From positions 62,001-126,000 of the forward strand of contig NDFF03000122.1 in the NCBI GenBank assembly GCA_002150815.3: a stretch of 64,000 nt of DNA. The letters are read 5' to 3'. A program made the position numbers and the translations under genes. Origin of the DNA: Grammothele lineata. Lineage: Eukaryota; Basidiomycota; Agaricomycetes; Polyporales; Polyporaceae. Below are positions 42,212 through 54,465 of the stretch, piece after piece. A model generated the notes under the pieces. The model searched no databases. It saw only the letters and a program-made list of their open reading frames with translations, and was not told the DNA's origin. Numbering within the stretch: position 1 is the first letter of the stretch; the number at the start of each line of letters is the position of its first letter.

Positions 42212-43416
42212 GAAGACCTGCTCTGACGAGGATGCGTTCTGCGCGCGAGACCCGTAGCGCCCGGAAACGTCGACGCGTGGCGGACTTTGGAAGCGGAAAG
42301 TCGCCGCTTCGGCGAGTGCCGAGGGAGATAAAAAAGCCCTCGCGTGCGCCACGAAGGTCTTCCAAAACCCTCGACGTCAAATTGCTGTCCTGTCCTTGCT
42401 TGCCCTCACCGGCGCTGTTACCCGTGGGTTGGACGGTCCAGACAAACGTCGTAGACGAAGGTGGATGTCTCAAAAACAATCTTTGCTGATTGCTTCTCCC
42501 TCTGGTCGAGAGGCGAGGACGCAGGATCACCTGGAGATCATCTACATTCCTTCTCTCAATAAAACTTTGTGACACGCGATCGGTTGTCTGGACGGTTGTG
42601 CAATCAATTTGTGAGTCTCCTTTTGCTTGCTTCGCGTGGTGGACGGCGACGGGGGGCCCTGTGACGAAGAACCTGGTAACATGACGCACCCGCACTTGCG
42701 AACCTCGTCTGCGCCGCAGTGGTCCATCTGGACTGGTTGTGGTCGTAGGCGTTGGTCCTGCATGCACGGCTGGCTTGCCCAGTTCGAAACAACTCAACTG
42801 CTGGGTGCGAGTGCAGAGGTAAAGGCGAGGCTGAGGGCCGCGACCGTCCACCATGCGGCGGCGTATCTGTGTTCCTGTTCAACTCTGATGAGTTTTCACA
42901 GGTTCCTGCAAGTACCTGTGGGTCTTCCATTCACCCCGCGTAGACATCTTGGCGACTATTTTTGTCTGCTCGAGACATGGAAGGTGTAGGTGTCGTAGCT
43001 ATAGGCGTAGACTACGGGTTGTGTCGGTCTTGTCGAGCAGAATGCGATACGAATGCGAACTCATTGATATTCATGCGGCGAGGAGAGACGCGAATGACGT
43101 CTGGGCGGGTATGCAAAGGCGTGATCGACGGACCCGGCCGCAATGGATGGCGGGCGGTGATTGGCTGGGACGGGGCGAGGAAGCGGGCGACGGGCGCCTG
43201 TGGCAGAATCGAAGCCGGGCGAGAGCGAAAGGCTCGAAAGCCAGTCGCGGTTCGCTCGACGCTGCTCGCTGGTTCGTTCCTGCCCACGCCCTCCTCCCCG
43301 ACGCCCGCCTCTGCCTGCAGCCCGTCGTTCGTGACGCTGCCCAGCTGCCCGGCCACCCCGCTCAGCTCGCCCCCGCCACCCTCTGCTCCCGGTCAAAGGG
43401 CCAGCCCGGACATCAT
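42212..43416. other. Intergenic: divergent promoter region of Mrp51 and the sugar transporter
   Basis: 1.2 kb without a supported gene. Overlapping frames on both strands (for example 42114-42854 minus) have no motifs. The last 500 bp read openly into the transporter's first exon, but upstream ATGs in that frame do not precede recognisable sequence. Confidence 0.5.
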
Positions 43417-45160
43417 ATGCCCGCCCCGTCATCCCAGCCGCGTTCTTCTGCCTTCGGCATGTCGGCCCCATCCTCGCCAGACATTTACCACAGGCCGTAC
43501 CCGGCCGTCCGCACAAGCTCAGCTCCCTCCGAGGTCTCGCTCGACGACGATTACCCCGTCTCGCGCACTCCGTCGGCACGTTCCAGTCCTCGGCTTACAC
43601 CCCTCCTCCCACCCGGAGTACCAGTCACGTCCGTCAGCTCCCCCTCCGGCTCGACGCAGGTACTGGAGACCGCCCCGCAACCCACGATTTGCGGCCTGCC
43701 GCTGAAATACGTATCGTGAGTTTTTGCGCTCCCGCATCCTGTCACCCGCCCACCCCTTAACTCCGTAAACCCCGTCGGCCCATAGGCTCGTCACCCTCGC
43801 GGTACAGAATGCGGCCCTGTCGATCGTCATGCATTATTCGCGCGTGTCCATCCCCGCGGCGCAATCCTACTCCCCGGCAGCTGCGGTGCTTCTCAACGAG
43901 ATGCTCAAAGGCGCGATTTCCCTCGTCATCGCCTTCCTCCGCGTCGCACGCGCCTCGGACGCACCCGGCCTCGCCGGTTGGGCCTTCGCGGTCAGGCGGG
44001 TGCTCCGGGAAGTGTTCAGTCCCGACTGCTGGAAGCTCTCCATCCCCGCCCTGCTCTACGTCGTCCAGAACTCGCTCCAGTTCGTCGCGATCAGCAACCT
44101 CCCGGTCGCCACGTTCCAGGTGACGTACCAGATGAAGATCCTCACCACGGCCGCTTTCTCCGTCGCGCTCCTCCGCAAGAAGCTCAGCTCCTCCAAGTGG
44201 ATCTCCCTCTTCTTCCTCGCCATCGGTGTCGGCATCGTCCAGCTTCAAACCATCGCGACCAGGCATGTCCCGGCGAACACCCCTGTCGGAAGCGCACACG
44301 ACTCGGCCCCGTTGCACATCCACATTATGAGCCCGCTGAAAGGCTTTGGGGCTGTCACGGCCGCGTGCTTTACCTCCGGTCTTGCTGGTGTCTACTTCGA
44401 GATGGTACTGAAGAACTCAAAAGCGGATCTTTGGGTCCGCAACGTCCAGCTGTCCATGTTCTCGCTCGTCCCCGCCATCATGCCTCTGTTCTTTGAACAG
44501 CACCACCCCGCGCACGGCGGCATGTGGGCGAACATGCTCCGCAACTTCGGCGGCTGGGCGTGGGCGACGGTGGCCATCCAGGTCCTCGGTGGGCTGATCA
44601 CGGCCATCGTCATCAAGTACTCGGACAACATCCTCAAAGGGTTCGCAACGAGCCTGTCCATCGTGCTCTCCTTCCTCGCCTCCGTCGTCCTGTTCGGCTT
44701 CCGCATCACGCCCACGTTCGTTATCGGCTCGACCGTCGTGCTCGTCGCGACCTGGATGTACAACCAACCGCCCGGCAAGGAGCTCGTCGCGATCACGAGC
44801 GTCATGCCCTCCGGCAAGACCGCCAGCCCCTCCTTCCCCGGCACGCCCGTCGAGTCCGACGCGCCCATCCTCGGCCAGTTCCCGTCCGAGAAAAAGCGGA
44901 GCTCGCCGTTTGCGAGCCCCCGCGCGTTCGCGAGCGCGCTCGGTATGGCCGGGGCGGCCCCGGAGCGCAGCGAGAGCAGCCAAGGGTACTTTGGCGAGAC
45001 GCTCGACACGGCGCGTTACTTGAACGCGCCGTACGGCTCGCCGTTCCCCTCGCGGACGCCGTCGCCCGCGCCCCCGTACGCGTCCGCGCACCCGCCGCCG
45101 CCGTTTCCCCCGTCGCACATGAGCACGAGCACGAGCTCGAACGGGCGGAGACAGCAGTAG
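43417..45160 (+). CDS. UDP-galactose-type nucleotide-sugar transporter (SLC35A/Gms1 family)
   Basis: Two exons (43417-43715, 43786-45160) encode 557 residues. After a Ser/Pro-rich N-terminal stretch of about 90 residues, the membrane part begins LKYVSLVTLAVQNAALSIVM, then HYSRVSIPAAQSYSPAAAVL and LNEMLKGAISLVIAFLRVAR. Diagnostic segments are PALLYVVQNSLQFVAISNLP, ATFQVTYQMKILTTAAFSVA, GLAGVYFEMVLKNSKADLWV and GGLITAIVIKYSDNILKGFA. About ten membrane segments are expected. The family exchanges UDP-galactose (or CMP-sialate, UDP-GlcNAc) for UMP across the Golgi membrane; UDP-galactose is the likely substrate in fungi. The C-terminal 130 residues are a cytosolic Ser/Pro-rich tail, longer than in yeast relatives. 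The nearby apyrase could supply UMP. Confidence 0.88.
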
Positions 45161-45844
45161 TAGTAATACGAACCCCGTAATGTACACGACAGACAGCCTA
45201 ACTCTTCTTCTTCCGGCCCCGCCTGCCTGCCACCTGCCCATCCACTTGCGTTTCCCGCTCACGACCGCACCACACGATACCCGCACACCCGCACCCGCAC
45301 CCGCGCAGAGACTTTTTACTGACGTAGACACCGCCCTTCGTACGCGCCCCCGCGATCCCGCACCCGCGCACCTCGCCTGCCCGCCCTCCCCCCTGCGCTT
45401 ACCTCCCACTCTTTGCGCGGATGGCGACTCGCACGTTAGACTATTTACGATAGTGGTATTCCTGTATAATGTCATTTGCATACTGCTTGCCGCTCCTTCC
45501 GCCCGCCCGCGCCTGTGCGGATCTCGATCGTTTTCTGTAGCTAGCTACGCCCGGCACGCGATTGCGCAGGCTGCGAGTTCGTACTACAATCTAGTAGTTG
45601 CAATGCATGGTGATGTTCATGAAACTATGAAACTAGCACTAGCACCCATGAGCGCCTCTTGCTCGGACCGAATGTCGAAGACGAGAGTTTAAGCAGGTTT
45701 AAGCAAGCTTCTCGCGTTGACGCCGGGAATCGCTGGCGTCATGGCCACGGTGGACGCCGGGCCCGGACAGCCTGAGCGCCCTGCACCGTCGACTGTTAGT
45801 ATAACCGCAACGACCGCGACGGCCTACCGGTACCGGCACCACTA
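45161..45844. other. Intergenic: transporter 3' UTR and Mdm12 promoter
   Basis: Pyrimidine-rich 3' UTR-like sequence runs to about 45600, with a direct GTTTAAGCA doublet at about 45688-45705. A 170-residue open frame (45180-45692) overlaps it but lacks any motif. No gene is supported. Confidence 0.55.
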
Positions 45845-47227
45845 ATGTCCATAGACCTCGAATGGAGCAGGCTCGACGCGTCCCTCGCGGACACCCTCGT
45901 CGGGCTCCTCAACCGCCAGCTCGCGAGCACCGCCCGGCCCTCGTTCATCGGGCCCATCGAGGTCGCCTCGTTCGACTTTGGCGCGAACGCGCCCGACGTG
46001 GAGCTCGTCGACCTCCGGGACATATACCGCGACTTTCTCGAGGACGACGAAGATGAGGAGGATGAGGACGGGGAGGGGGAGGGGGTGCCGAGGTCGGTGT
46101 TCCCGCGCGAGGGGGGCGGGGCTGGGGAGGATGAGGAGGAGGATGAGGACGAGGGGTTTGAGTGGGTCTCGCGCAAGGCCGTGCGGGGCAAGGGTGTCAT
46201 TGGCGACGAGGGCGGGCCCGCGTACCACCTCCTGCCTCCACACGTCCGTTACGGTGCCGCCGCCGGGGCAAGCATGGGTCTCGGGCCCTTGGGCATGGGC
46301 ATGGGTTTTGGGGGCGTCGGCAGCGGAATGGGGATGGGGATGGGGATGGGCGGGCTGGACATGCTGCACGGCGGCGGCGCCGCGTTCCTCGGCGGGCGCA
46401 CCCCGCGCGACATCTGGTCGCCCGCGTTCGCGAACCTCGCGGACCTCCGCCCGTCGTACCCCTCGCCGTCGCTCTACCTCCCTGCGCTCTCGGCCGTCTC
46501 TGCTGCGCCCCCCGCCTCGCTCGCCGCGGCCCGCGCGCCGGGGCGCGTCGAGGGCGGGCACGCGTCGAGCGAGGAGGCCCTCGCGCACCCCGCCTCCGGA
46601 TCCTCACCGTACCCATCGAGCGGGCCCGCTCCCGGGGAAGACCCCGACCTCTCCTCCGACTCATCTCCCTCACAACCGGCCGCGCCCGCCCCACACCCAA
46701 ACCTCCAACTACACCTCCGCATAACCTGGCACTCCAACCTCCGCCTCACGCTCACGACCTCTCTCCTGATCAACTACCCCTCCCCGATGTTCATGGCCCT
46801 CCCCATCAAGCTCTCCGTCACCGGCCTCCTCTTCTCGGGGGAGGTCGTCGTCGGGTACGAAGGCGCCCGCCGACGCGTCCACCTCTGCGTCGTCGACGAG
46901 CTCGACCCGTACGGCCCCTTGGGGGGCGCCGAGCGCGTGCGGCGCGGTACCCCCTCCCCCGCGAGCTCCGCGGGGACCCCCGTGGAGGGCGAGCCCGGGG
47001 AGGACCCGCCCCCGTCGGCGGGCCCACGGAGCGCGGCGGGGAAGCCGCTGCCGGTGGGGCAGAGGTTGTTGCCGTCGATATACATCGAGAGCGAGATCGG
47101 GCAGGCGGACAAGCATGTGCTCAAGAACGTCACGCGCGTCGAGCGGTTCATCCAGGACGTGATCAGGAAGACGGTCGAGGAGGAGCTCGTGTTCCCCAAC
47201 TTCCAGACGTTCTGCCTTGGAGAGTGA
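45845..47227 (+). CDS. MDM12: Mdm12, ERMES complex subunit with SMP lipid-transfer domain
   Basis: Mdm12 is the SMP-domain subunit of the ER-mitochondria encounter structure, which moves phospholipids between the two membranes. A single exon codes 460 residues. The N-terminus MSIDLEWSRLDASLADTLVG then FIGPIEVASFDFGANAPDVE and LVDLRDIYRDFLEDDEDEED is the family hallmark. The SMP barrel resumes at NLQLHLRITWHSNLRLTLTT and SLLINYPSPMFMALPIKLSV, then GLLFSGEVVVGYEG and RRRVHLCVVDELDPYG, and ends IESEIGQADKHVLKNVTRVE and R-F-I-Q-D-V-I-R. Two low-complexity inserts, an acidic one (about residues 60-100) and a Gly-Met repeat plus Ser/Pro region (about 135-275), make it far longer than the 271 residues of yeast Mdm12. 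The start is the ATG at the family's standard position. Confidence 0.92.
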   Translation: MSIDLEWSRLDASLADTLVGLLNRQLASTARPSFIGPIEVASFDFGANAPDVELVDLRDIYRDFLEDDEDEEDEDGEGEGVPRSVFPREGGGAGEDEEEDEDEGFEWVSRKAVRGKGVIGDEGGPAYHLLPPHVRYGAAAGASMGLGPLGMGMGFGGVGSGMGMGMGMGGLDMLHGGGAAFLGGRTPRDIWSPAFANLADLRPSYPSPSLYLPALSAVSAAPPASLAAARAPGRVEGGHASSEEALAHPASGSSPYPSSGPAPGEDPDLSSDSSPSQPAAPAPHPNLQLHLRITWHSNLRLTLTTSLLINYPSPMFMALPIKLSVTGLLFSGEVVVGYEGARRRVHLCVVDELDPYGPLGGAERVRRGTPSPASSAGTPVEGEPGEDPPPSAGPRSAAGKPLPVGQRLLPSIYIESEIGQADKHVLKNVTRVERFIQDVIRKTVEEELVFPNFQTFCLGE

Positions 47228-47340
47228 TGGTGGAGACGGGACGGGCGCAGCTAGTGGGGGCGGGGAAGCTTCACAGCGGGACCCGTGCAGGGCGGATATG
47301 ATACACACATGTATACACTACTAGCGGCCACATCGGCGTG

Positions 47341-49960
47341 TTACAACAGAGACTTGCTCATGTACGGCCCGTCGAGTTCGTATCCCAGCCTGCGGTAGTA
47401 GTCCCGGGTGCCGACGCCTGCAGTATCCGTCACCCGTCAGTCAGCGTGCGGCGTCGGGCTGACTGTATGTAACAAGCAGCGCACGTACCAGAAATAACGG
47501 CGAGCTTCACACTCCCGTGCTCTTCGCGCGCGATCCGCTCCGCCTCCTCCATCAGCAGCGTGCCAAAACCCTGTCATGGCAGAAGACGTCAGCCCAGTCG
47601 GCAGCCGTCGCGCAACGTCTGCGGCACCGCCCCGCTGCTGCAGGCACGGTGGCACCACCACCACCGCTCGCACACTAGGAAGAGAAATGGACAGATGTGT
47701 GTGTGTGCACTGGGGGCGGCGCACCGCGACGCGATGCTCGCAGCCGCAGCACTGGCTTCCGCTTCCCGCAACGGCATGAGACTCACCTGGTGCTGGAACT
47801 TAGTCGGATCGCGCCCGTGCACAGGGACGGCCGTCCCATACACGTGCAGCTCGCGGACGATGCTGCAGCCCCCCTCGGGGCGCCGGACGAGCTCAGGGCG
47901 GAACGTGCCCTCGTCCGAGCACTTGCGGAGGCGGAGCAGGCCAATGAGGATGTCACGCTCCGGGTCCTCGTACGAAAGGAACGTCTCCCAGCCGCCGTTC
48001 GCGGCGTAGTCACGCCGGAGGAGCTCCACCGACTCCGGGCGGACCTTGTGATGGATTTCGTGGATCTGTACGTGCGGATGCGGGGCCGCGCGGGAGAGAT
48101 GGGCGAGGATAGGAATGTCCGAGCACAGGGAGGTGGACGGAGCGGGGACGCGCAGCCGATGGACGGATTGAGTTCGAGGGGCGGACAGACGGCGGTAGGA
48201 ATGGACAGGGAACGCGTGGTGGCCGCAGAACCGGATGAAAGATGGACAGGAGATTCCGCGAGCAAGAGCCGAGGAAGTGAATGGCGATAATCATGCCGCG
48301 CGGAGGTCAGTGACTGCGAACGGATGGACGGAGGAGGAAGCACGACGTACGCCTACTTCGCGGAAGCGCACATCCCGGCATTCGGCGCCGAAATCCTTCA
48401 TGCGGTTCAGCGCAAGCTCGCGGAGGTTGCCCGAGTTTTCGCAGCCACTCGTGACAAGCGGAAGCGGGATGTCTCTGTCGGAGCGAGCACGGAGAGTCAA
48501 TCACCTCGCGGAGTGGGGCTGCTTCTCGACTGCGTACCTCTGCACGCGATACACGCGTGTCCAGGGCGGAACAAGCGCTAAAATCCGTGCGACAACGTCG
48601 ACGAGGACGTTTGGCGTGTAATTCTTGTATCGCCCCGTACGCCAAAGCTCGTATAGACCCGTTCCTCGAATGACGAGTGTGGGGTATATCTTGAGGCCAT
48701 CACTTCGGAACGCGGGGTTCTCGAAGTATTCTTTGAATTGCTCGAGGTCACGCTCGACGCCGACGTTGGGCAGATCAGGCATCATGTGCGCGACGACCTT
48801 GAATCCCGCGTCCTTGGCCAAATGGAACGACTCCGAGACCGCGCGGACGGTGTGGCCACGGTTCGTGTCACGCGCTACGTCTTCGTATACCGACTGCACT
48901 CCGATCTCGAGACGGGTGCAGCCGTAGCGAAGCATTTGGCTGTCGGAACGGATCAGCCCTCCTGCTATCGATGACGGGCGAAATAGCACCACCTGAGGTG
49001 AGGCCGCAGGCAGTAGTCGGGACGTGTTTCTATTGTAATGCCGATCGCCTTCGACTTGCTTAATTCCGAATAGCTTAACGTGCCCAAAGTTTAATGAGCG
49101 GCTTTGTCAAATAAGGAAAACATGTGGCCAACATACCGAACCGCTTCGTCGACGTCCAATCCGGTGAAGCCGGACAAGGCGTTGTGGAGCTGAGCGATGA
49201 ATGTATTCCTGTAATCTTCCGGCATGCTCATGAACGTGCCTCCCATGATGATGAATTCAACCTGACAAGCGGCTGAGTGACGTCCAAAGATGCAGGGACG
49301 AGCTCGTCGCACCTTGTCGACGTTGTGACCCAAACTCTTGAGTTGTTCTACGCGACCTCGTGTTTGCTCATACGGATCATACCGCGCGCGTATAGCACGC
49401 ATGCTTGTAGGCTCGTAGCCCGTGTAGCTCTGTGTGCTGTAATCGAAGTCCGAGTCCGGACCACCTGGACAGTACCTGCGGGCCAATAAGCATAATCTGC
49501 GGTCACGATGTGAGTGAAGCGGCCTTACACGCAAATATTCCCAGTCATGGCGATATGGGGGCATCGATGAGGCTTGCACATCACAGCTACGACCGCGATC
49601 TTGCGCATCTGTCAGCATGTTCATCGACAGCAACGAGAAGACCCTTACCCCGCTTGCGGTTCGGATGGGACGCGCTCGCAATTTTGGCAGCAAGGCTTTC
49701 TTGTAGTCATCGGGAATGGCACTGATGATGTCCACCAGCCTCGGAACGCCACCAAAGCCATACTTCTTGCTCATCTTTGCCCGGAGTTCATTCAGAGACA
49801 CAGTCTGATTCGCATCGTGCGCCTTGATGAGTTCTGCTGCGATGCCAGAGGTGACGCGTAGCAGGGTTTCCGCCTGCGATGGACCTACTCACAGACGCTC
49901 CAGCCATGAAAACTAGATACGAGATGTTTTCGCACCTTCCGTCCGGGTTCTCTGAACCAT
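47341..49960 (-). CDS. ELP3: Elongator complex catalytic subunit Elp3 (tRNA U34 carboxymethylation)
   Basis: Elp3 combines a radical-SAM domain and a GNAT acetyltransferase to make cm5U34 in tRNA. A 25-nt first exon (49936-49960) gives M-V-Q-R-T-R-T-E, then [20 protein letters not shown] and [20 protein letters not shown]. The Fe-S Cys motif is [17 protein letters not shown] (about 49480-49570, split by an intron). Next come [60 protein letters not shown] and [20 protein letters not shown]. The GNAT part carries [40 protein letters not shown] and ends [14 protein letters not shown]. One intron (48066-48350) is 285 nt, unusually long for this window; most others are 50-70 nt. The expected length is about 560 residues. 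Confidence 0.93.
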
Positions 49961-50315
49961 GCTTATCGCCTTCTCTTCCTCCTACTACTGTGTGCGCCGA
50001 TTCAACAAGTCGTGTACGTGAATGACTTGGCTTGATTTATGCGAGCAGACGCGGGGAATGCGGGGAGATGGGCGTCGGTGCAAAGGGGCGGCTCAGCCAC
50101 CGCGGACGATCCGCGCCGGAGCCCCACCGGCGCAGCGGGTCGAGCGCGGCGACTCCGACGGTGGCCTGCATCGCTTGCTACGAATGCTCTCAGTGACACC
50201 CACCAGCCCCTGATACCCAACGCTCACGAGTCGCCGCCGTCGCGTTCATCTTCGACCTCACCGTCGTCGGTTGCATGCTCATCTGGCCCACCACGTCTTC
50301 TGCTGATGCTCGTCA
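49961..50315. promoter_or_regulatory. Divergent promoter region of ELP3 and the apyrase gene
   Basis: The 355-bp gap separates two outward-reading genes. The sequence is C-rich toward the apyrase start. No clear binding-site cluster was recognised. Confidence 0.5.
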
Positions 50316-52651
50316 ATGCCCCCGCCTACTTCCGTCGACGCATGGCTTGCCTCACGTCGCTTCGGGGTCGTCATAGACGCAGGCTCATCTGGCTCTCGTC
50401 TTCAGATATATAGCTGGAGAGATGCGCGCACCGTACGCCAAGAGCTGGGCCCGGACGCCCTTCGCGCTCTCCCTCAGGTTGGAAAAGGAACGGAAAATGG
50501 GGACGAATGGTCTGTCAAGGCCGAGCCGGGTGAGTCCCACCTGCATCTTCCTTTTGGATCCTCAAGTATGAACCGCGGCACTGTGCAGGACTCTCCTCGT
50601 TTGCCGACAACCCGGAGGGTGTCGGCACGTACCTTTCACCTCTTCTCGAGCACGCGAGAACACATATACCCCCTTCCCTGCAAGCCGAGACTCCGCTCTT
50701 CCTCCTAGCCACTGCAGGCATGCGTCTTCTTACTCCAGAGAAGCAGGCGGAAGTCCTCCAGTCCACTTGTTATTTCCTCAAATTCCATTCGCATTTCAAA
50801 ATTGACGAGCCCTCCGATGTCGGTCCATGCGGCTCGAGTGTCCGTATTATCACGGGCGAGGAAGAAGGCTTGTTCGGGTGGATAGCCGTCAACTATCTTA
50901 TGGACGGATTCAAAGGGTCTGACGACTCTCCGCTCACGTATGGTTTCCTGGACATGGGCGGTGCCTCTACGCAAATCGCGTTCGAACCAAGCAAGGCGGA
51001 GCAAGAAAGAGCGCAAAATCTCCTTGACGTCCGATTACGCCTCCTGAATGGCAACGACATACTTCACAAAGTTTTTGTCACAACGTGGTTAGGCTACGGG
51101 ACAAACCAGGCACGAGAGCGTTATGTCGCGACACTCATCAACGAGTACGAGGCAAGCCGGGCACTATCCACGGACCATGTCGAGCACATCGAGGACCCCT
51201 GTCTTCCCAAAGACCTCGTACTTACGAATACGCCCGTTCAACCTGACGATGCCACTGCGCACGCCAAGACCGCTCACAAATTTGTCGGTACTGGATCTTG
51301 GGAGCAATGCTTGTCAAAATCCCTTCCTCTTTTGAACAAGGAGGCACCCTGTCCAGATTCACATTGCCTCTTCAACGGTGTCTACGTACCTCCAATAGAC
51401 TTCTCCGCGTCGCACTTCATTGGGGTCTCAGAATACTGGTACTCGACTGAGCAGAGCTTCCAATTAGGAGGGCCATACGATTTCGTTCAGTACGAGCGTG
51501 CCGCATCCGACTTCTGTTCGCGGGATTGGACGAAGATCCTGAAGCAACATGAGGATACGCGTAAAGAGGGCCATCTTGGAGGCGACGGTGAGGTCGAACA
51601 GGACGGGGTTATCGTCGAGACGGGCAAGTGGGGGCTAGACGTAGAGATCCCGCGGTTGCAGATGCAATGCTTCAAGGCTGCATGGATAGTCAACGTCCTT
51701 CACGAAGGTATCGGCATGCCCCGCATCGTCGACACCGGAGGAAACGGTACGACAGCAGGGGATAAGGTCGCAGCCCAGGCACAGAACAAAGGCCTCGGTA
51801 GGCCCTCTTTTCAATCGATGGACGCCGTCGGCGACATCGCGATCTCCTGGACGCTCGGGAAGATGGTGCTCGAGGCCAGCAGAGAGGTCCCTCCAGCAAT
51901 CGCGGCCGCGCGACCGATCGTCGACCCGCTCGAGGACGTCCCCGACCTTGCACATTCGCCCGTGCAGCCAATCCGGCCGCCATTCCTTGACTTTGACGCG
52001 TTCGAGGACAGCATCGCGCACCACCTCCCATCTGGGCTTACCCGCCACCAGCTCGGCTTCTCCCCCGTAGCGTTCGCGTTCTACCTCCTCCTCTGCACCC
52101 TCTTTGCCGTCACGTTCTGGCGCATGCGCCACCGCATCCGCGCGACTGTCCGCCGGTTCGTCTCCAAGCGCGACCGGTCGTCTTACCTCGCAGAGGGATA
52201 TATGATGGAGGAAGGGCTCTCGCTCACCGGCGGTGTCCCACCGTCCCCGCGGGGCTCGATCTCGTCCATCCAGCGCATCACGTCCTCCCTAGGAGTACGC
52301 GCCGGGCGGCCCTCGCCCCTCAACATCAGCCGCGACGCCCCGAGACGGTCCGGACAGTACTCGCCCTCACGCATCGCCCGCTCGTTCTCATACCCCGTCG
52401 TCAAGGGAGCGAACGGGCTCACGCCTCTCCACGACGAGCCGAACGGGACCGCAACGGCATTCGTGCCCAGCTCGCCGCGGCTCCCCGATGGGAGCATCGT
52501 TTCGAACGGGAGCGTGTCCTCGCTCCAGTCCCGTTCACGTAACTCCTCTCATATCAACCTGTCCTCACTCGCCCCCCGAGTGGCCACCTCGCGGTCGGCG
52601 CTTGGAGGCTCCAGCTTCCACACGCCCGCTGCGTCATACCATGATGAGTAG
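50316..52651 (+). CDS. YND1: GDA1/CD39-family nucleoside phosphatase (Golgi apyrase, Ynd1-like)
   Basis: Two exons (50316-50529, 50589-52651) give 758 residues. The apyrase conserved regions are all present: FGVVIDAGSSGSRLQIYSW (ACR1), LFLLATAGMRLL (ACR2), IITGEEEGLFGWIAVNYLMD (ACR3, with the catalytic Glu) and YGFLDMGGASTQIAFEPSKA (ACR4). The fifth conserved part includes VGDIAISWTLGKMVLEASRE. A single membrane segment near residues 570-590, SPVAFAFYLLLCTLFAVTFW, is followed by a basic, Ser-rich cytosolic tail of about 170 residues. There is no N-terminal membrane anchor, which fits Ynd1 (C-terminal anchor) rather than Gda1 (N-terminal anchor). It hydrolyses lumenal UDP/GDP to monophosphates, supporting nucleotide-sugar exchange by transporters such as the one at 43.4 kb. 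Confidence 0.9.
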
Positions 52652-54465
52652 CTGGATCTTTGGGGTATCCGCAGGCGTGTGGATCTTGGTTTACTCGGAC
52701 GTACCGGAGGAATGCGCCCTACAGTTCCGACCGTTACTACTATATTATTTGTTTTGGACCGGCCAACCCTTTAGGAACATGTCACCATGTATCGTATGGA
52801 TCCTATGTGTGTTTGTTAATTAGAATCCCCGAGCGTAGCGTCGTCGTCCCCTCAACACCGACTACAGACCCCGGTGCACGCGGAGTATGCTCGTTCGAGT
52901 AAGACGATTTACACGCCTCGCAGCTTCGTGGACTCCCATGCATTAATTTCGCTATGTGCCGAGTCGAAAGGAGGTGGGCGGAGCCCACGTTCATACACAG
53001 TTGGCTCGCAGATAACGGGGCTCGCACGCACGAAGACTTTCTTGGGAATGCCGAACTGTCTTAGCAACGTTCTCCTTCGACGGCAGGCACGCCATCCACG
53101 CAAGATCCGCCACCACCGTCCATATCTTCCTCGGGAAGCGCCATGACTCCAAGTCCGCAACTCTGAGATGGTCTGGATCCCCGGTATTCGCACACTATGA
53201 CTACGCTCATATGCATGGAAGCTGAGGCTGCACATGTCGACGCGGCCAGATTCATGCTGCATGTGGGCCAGAAACTATTCGAACGTCCGCTCGACGACAG
53301 ATGGAGCGCTTTGTCTGGACATTGAACCTGTCTGAACAGCACCCGCCGCCGCGGCGCCGCCCCTACTGAAGCATGTCAGTGGCGGCGTGCTCCCGCAGGC
53401 GAGCATATGGCCTCGAAGTCGAAGCATCTCCTCGTACCACGCGCGTGAGAGTTTCGGGCGCGCATCTCAACCCCTCGGACGCTCGCAAGCCCTGGAATCA
53501 ACACTGGTTTGCCTTCTCGCGCGAGGAACCACGGATGCGCGCGGGGAGCACGGCGAAGGGCGGAAGGGCGGGTTGTAGGACGGATGGGGGACCCACGCTG
53601 CGGCTGCAGATCGCACTGCCTTCCTAGCACGACTTTGTATGACAGGGCGCGGGTGTGAAGAACCATGGTGGTGGGAGGAGAATGCAGGGCAGAGGCAGGA
53701 TGGAATAGGACGTGGGGTTGGACTGAGCTATCCTTGGATCGTCGGCTGCACGAATGCGGAGTATGTCCAGACACGCAAATTGAAGAGCATACACATTGGG
53801 ATCACGACCGGCGTGCCCCCAGAGCTCGTCCGTCCGGATCGTGCGTGCGGATGCCCGAACGATACGTGTCAAGTCACTGCACATGGGTATATTGGAGCCC
53901 ACTGCCCTGGGGGTGACGCAAGATGTCCGGGTACGTACCTCGCAGACACATGAGCACCGGGATGCCCGACATCGATTTTGCTACAAAGTTTGCACGACGG
54001 CGCACACACGCCGTGTCGTAAGCTCCATGAGGCCGCGCGTTGGGGCGAGATCCAGGGAGTGGCAGCGGCCGAGGTTCGAGCTTTGACTGCGCCTCGAAGA
54101 TTCTCGCTGTATCGACGTCGAAGACAGCACCCGGCGCGCTGCGGACCGATGGGTGCACAGCGCGACCACAAGGTACTTCGACGCTCACTGTCAGCTACGA
54201 GTGGATGTGTGATGACCGTTGGGCGTGCTGTTGAGCATGATGCATGAAAAACATATTGTTCCGTCGTATACGCATAGTCATGATGCAGATGCGTAACGAA
54301 CCCGGTGGCCGGTGCCGTCACGTCCGCGCCTGCCGTAAGCGCTACCTCCCCCCCGTAGACACATGTCTAGATGGCAACGCGAAAACAGAGTCAGTTCCCG
54401 GGATTGATCCTTGGATGACAAGGTTATGAGCTTACTAGGCTTCCTCGTCCTCAAAAGCAGGTGCA
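52652..54465. other. Intergenic, 1.8 kb without a supported gene
   Basis: It follows the apyrase 3' UTR and lies 3' of the PWWP gene, so both neighbours end here. Frames such as 52909-53262 (-) and 53639-53953 (+) lack motifs and splice support. No transposon ends were recognised. Confidence 0.5.

Noticed and set aside
45180..45692. 170-residue frame with a hydrophobic segment after the sugar transporter
   Set aside because: It lies in pyrimidine-rich 3' UTR sequence, has no family motif and no splice support.
46162..47301. 379-residue frame on the plus strand
   Set aside because: Out-of-frame shadow of Mdm12; Arg-rich with no motifs.
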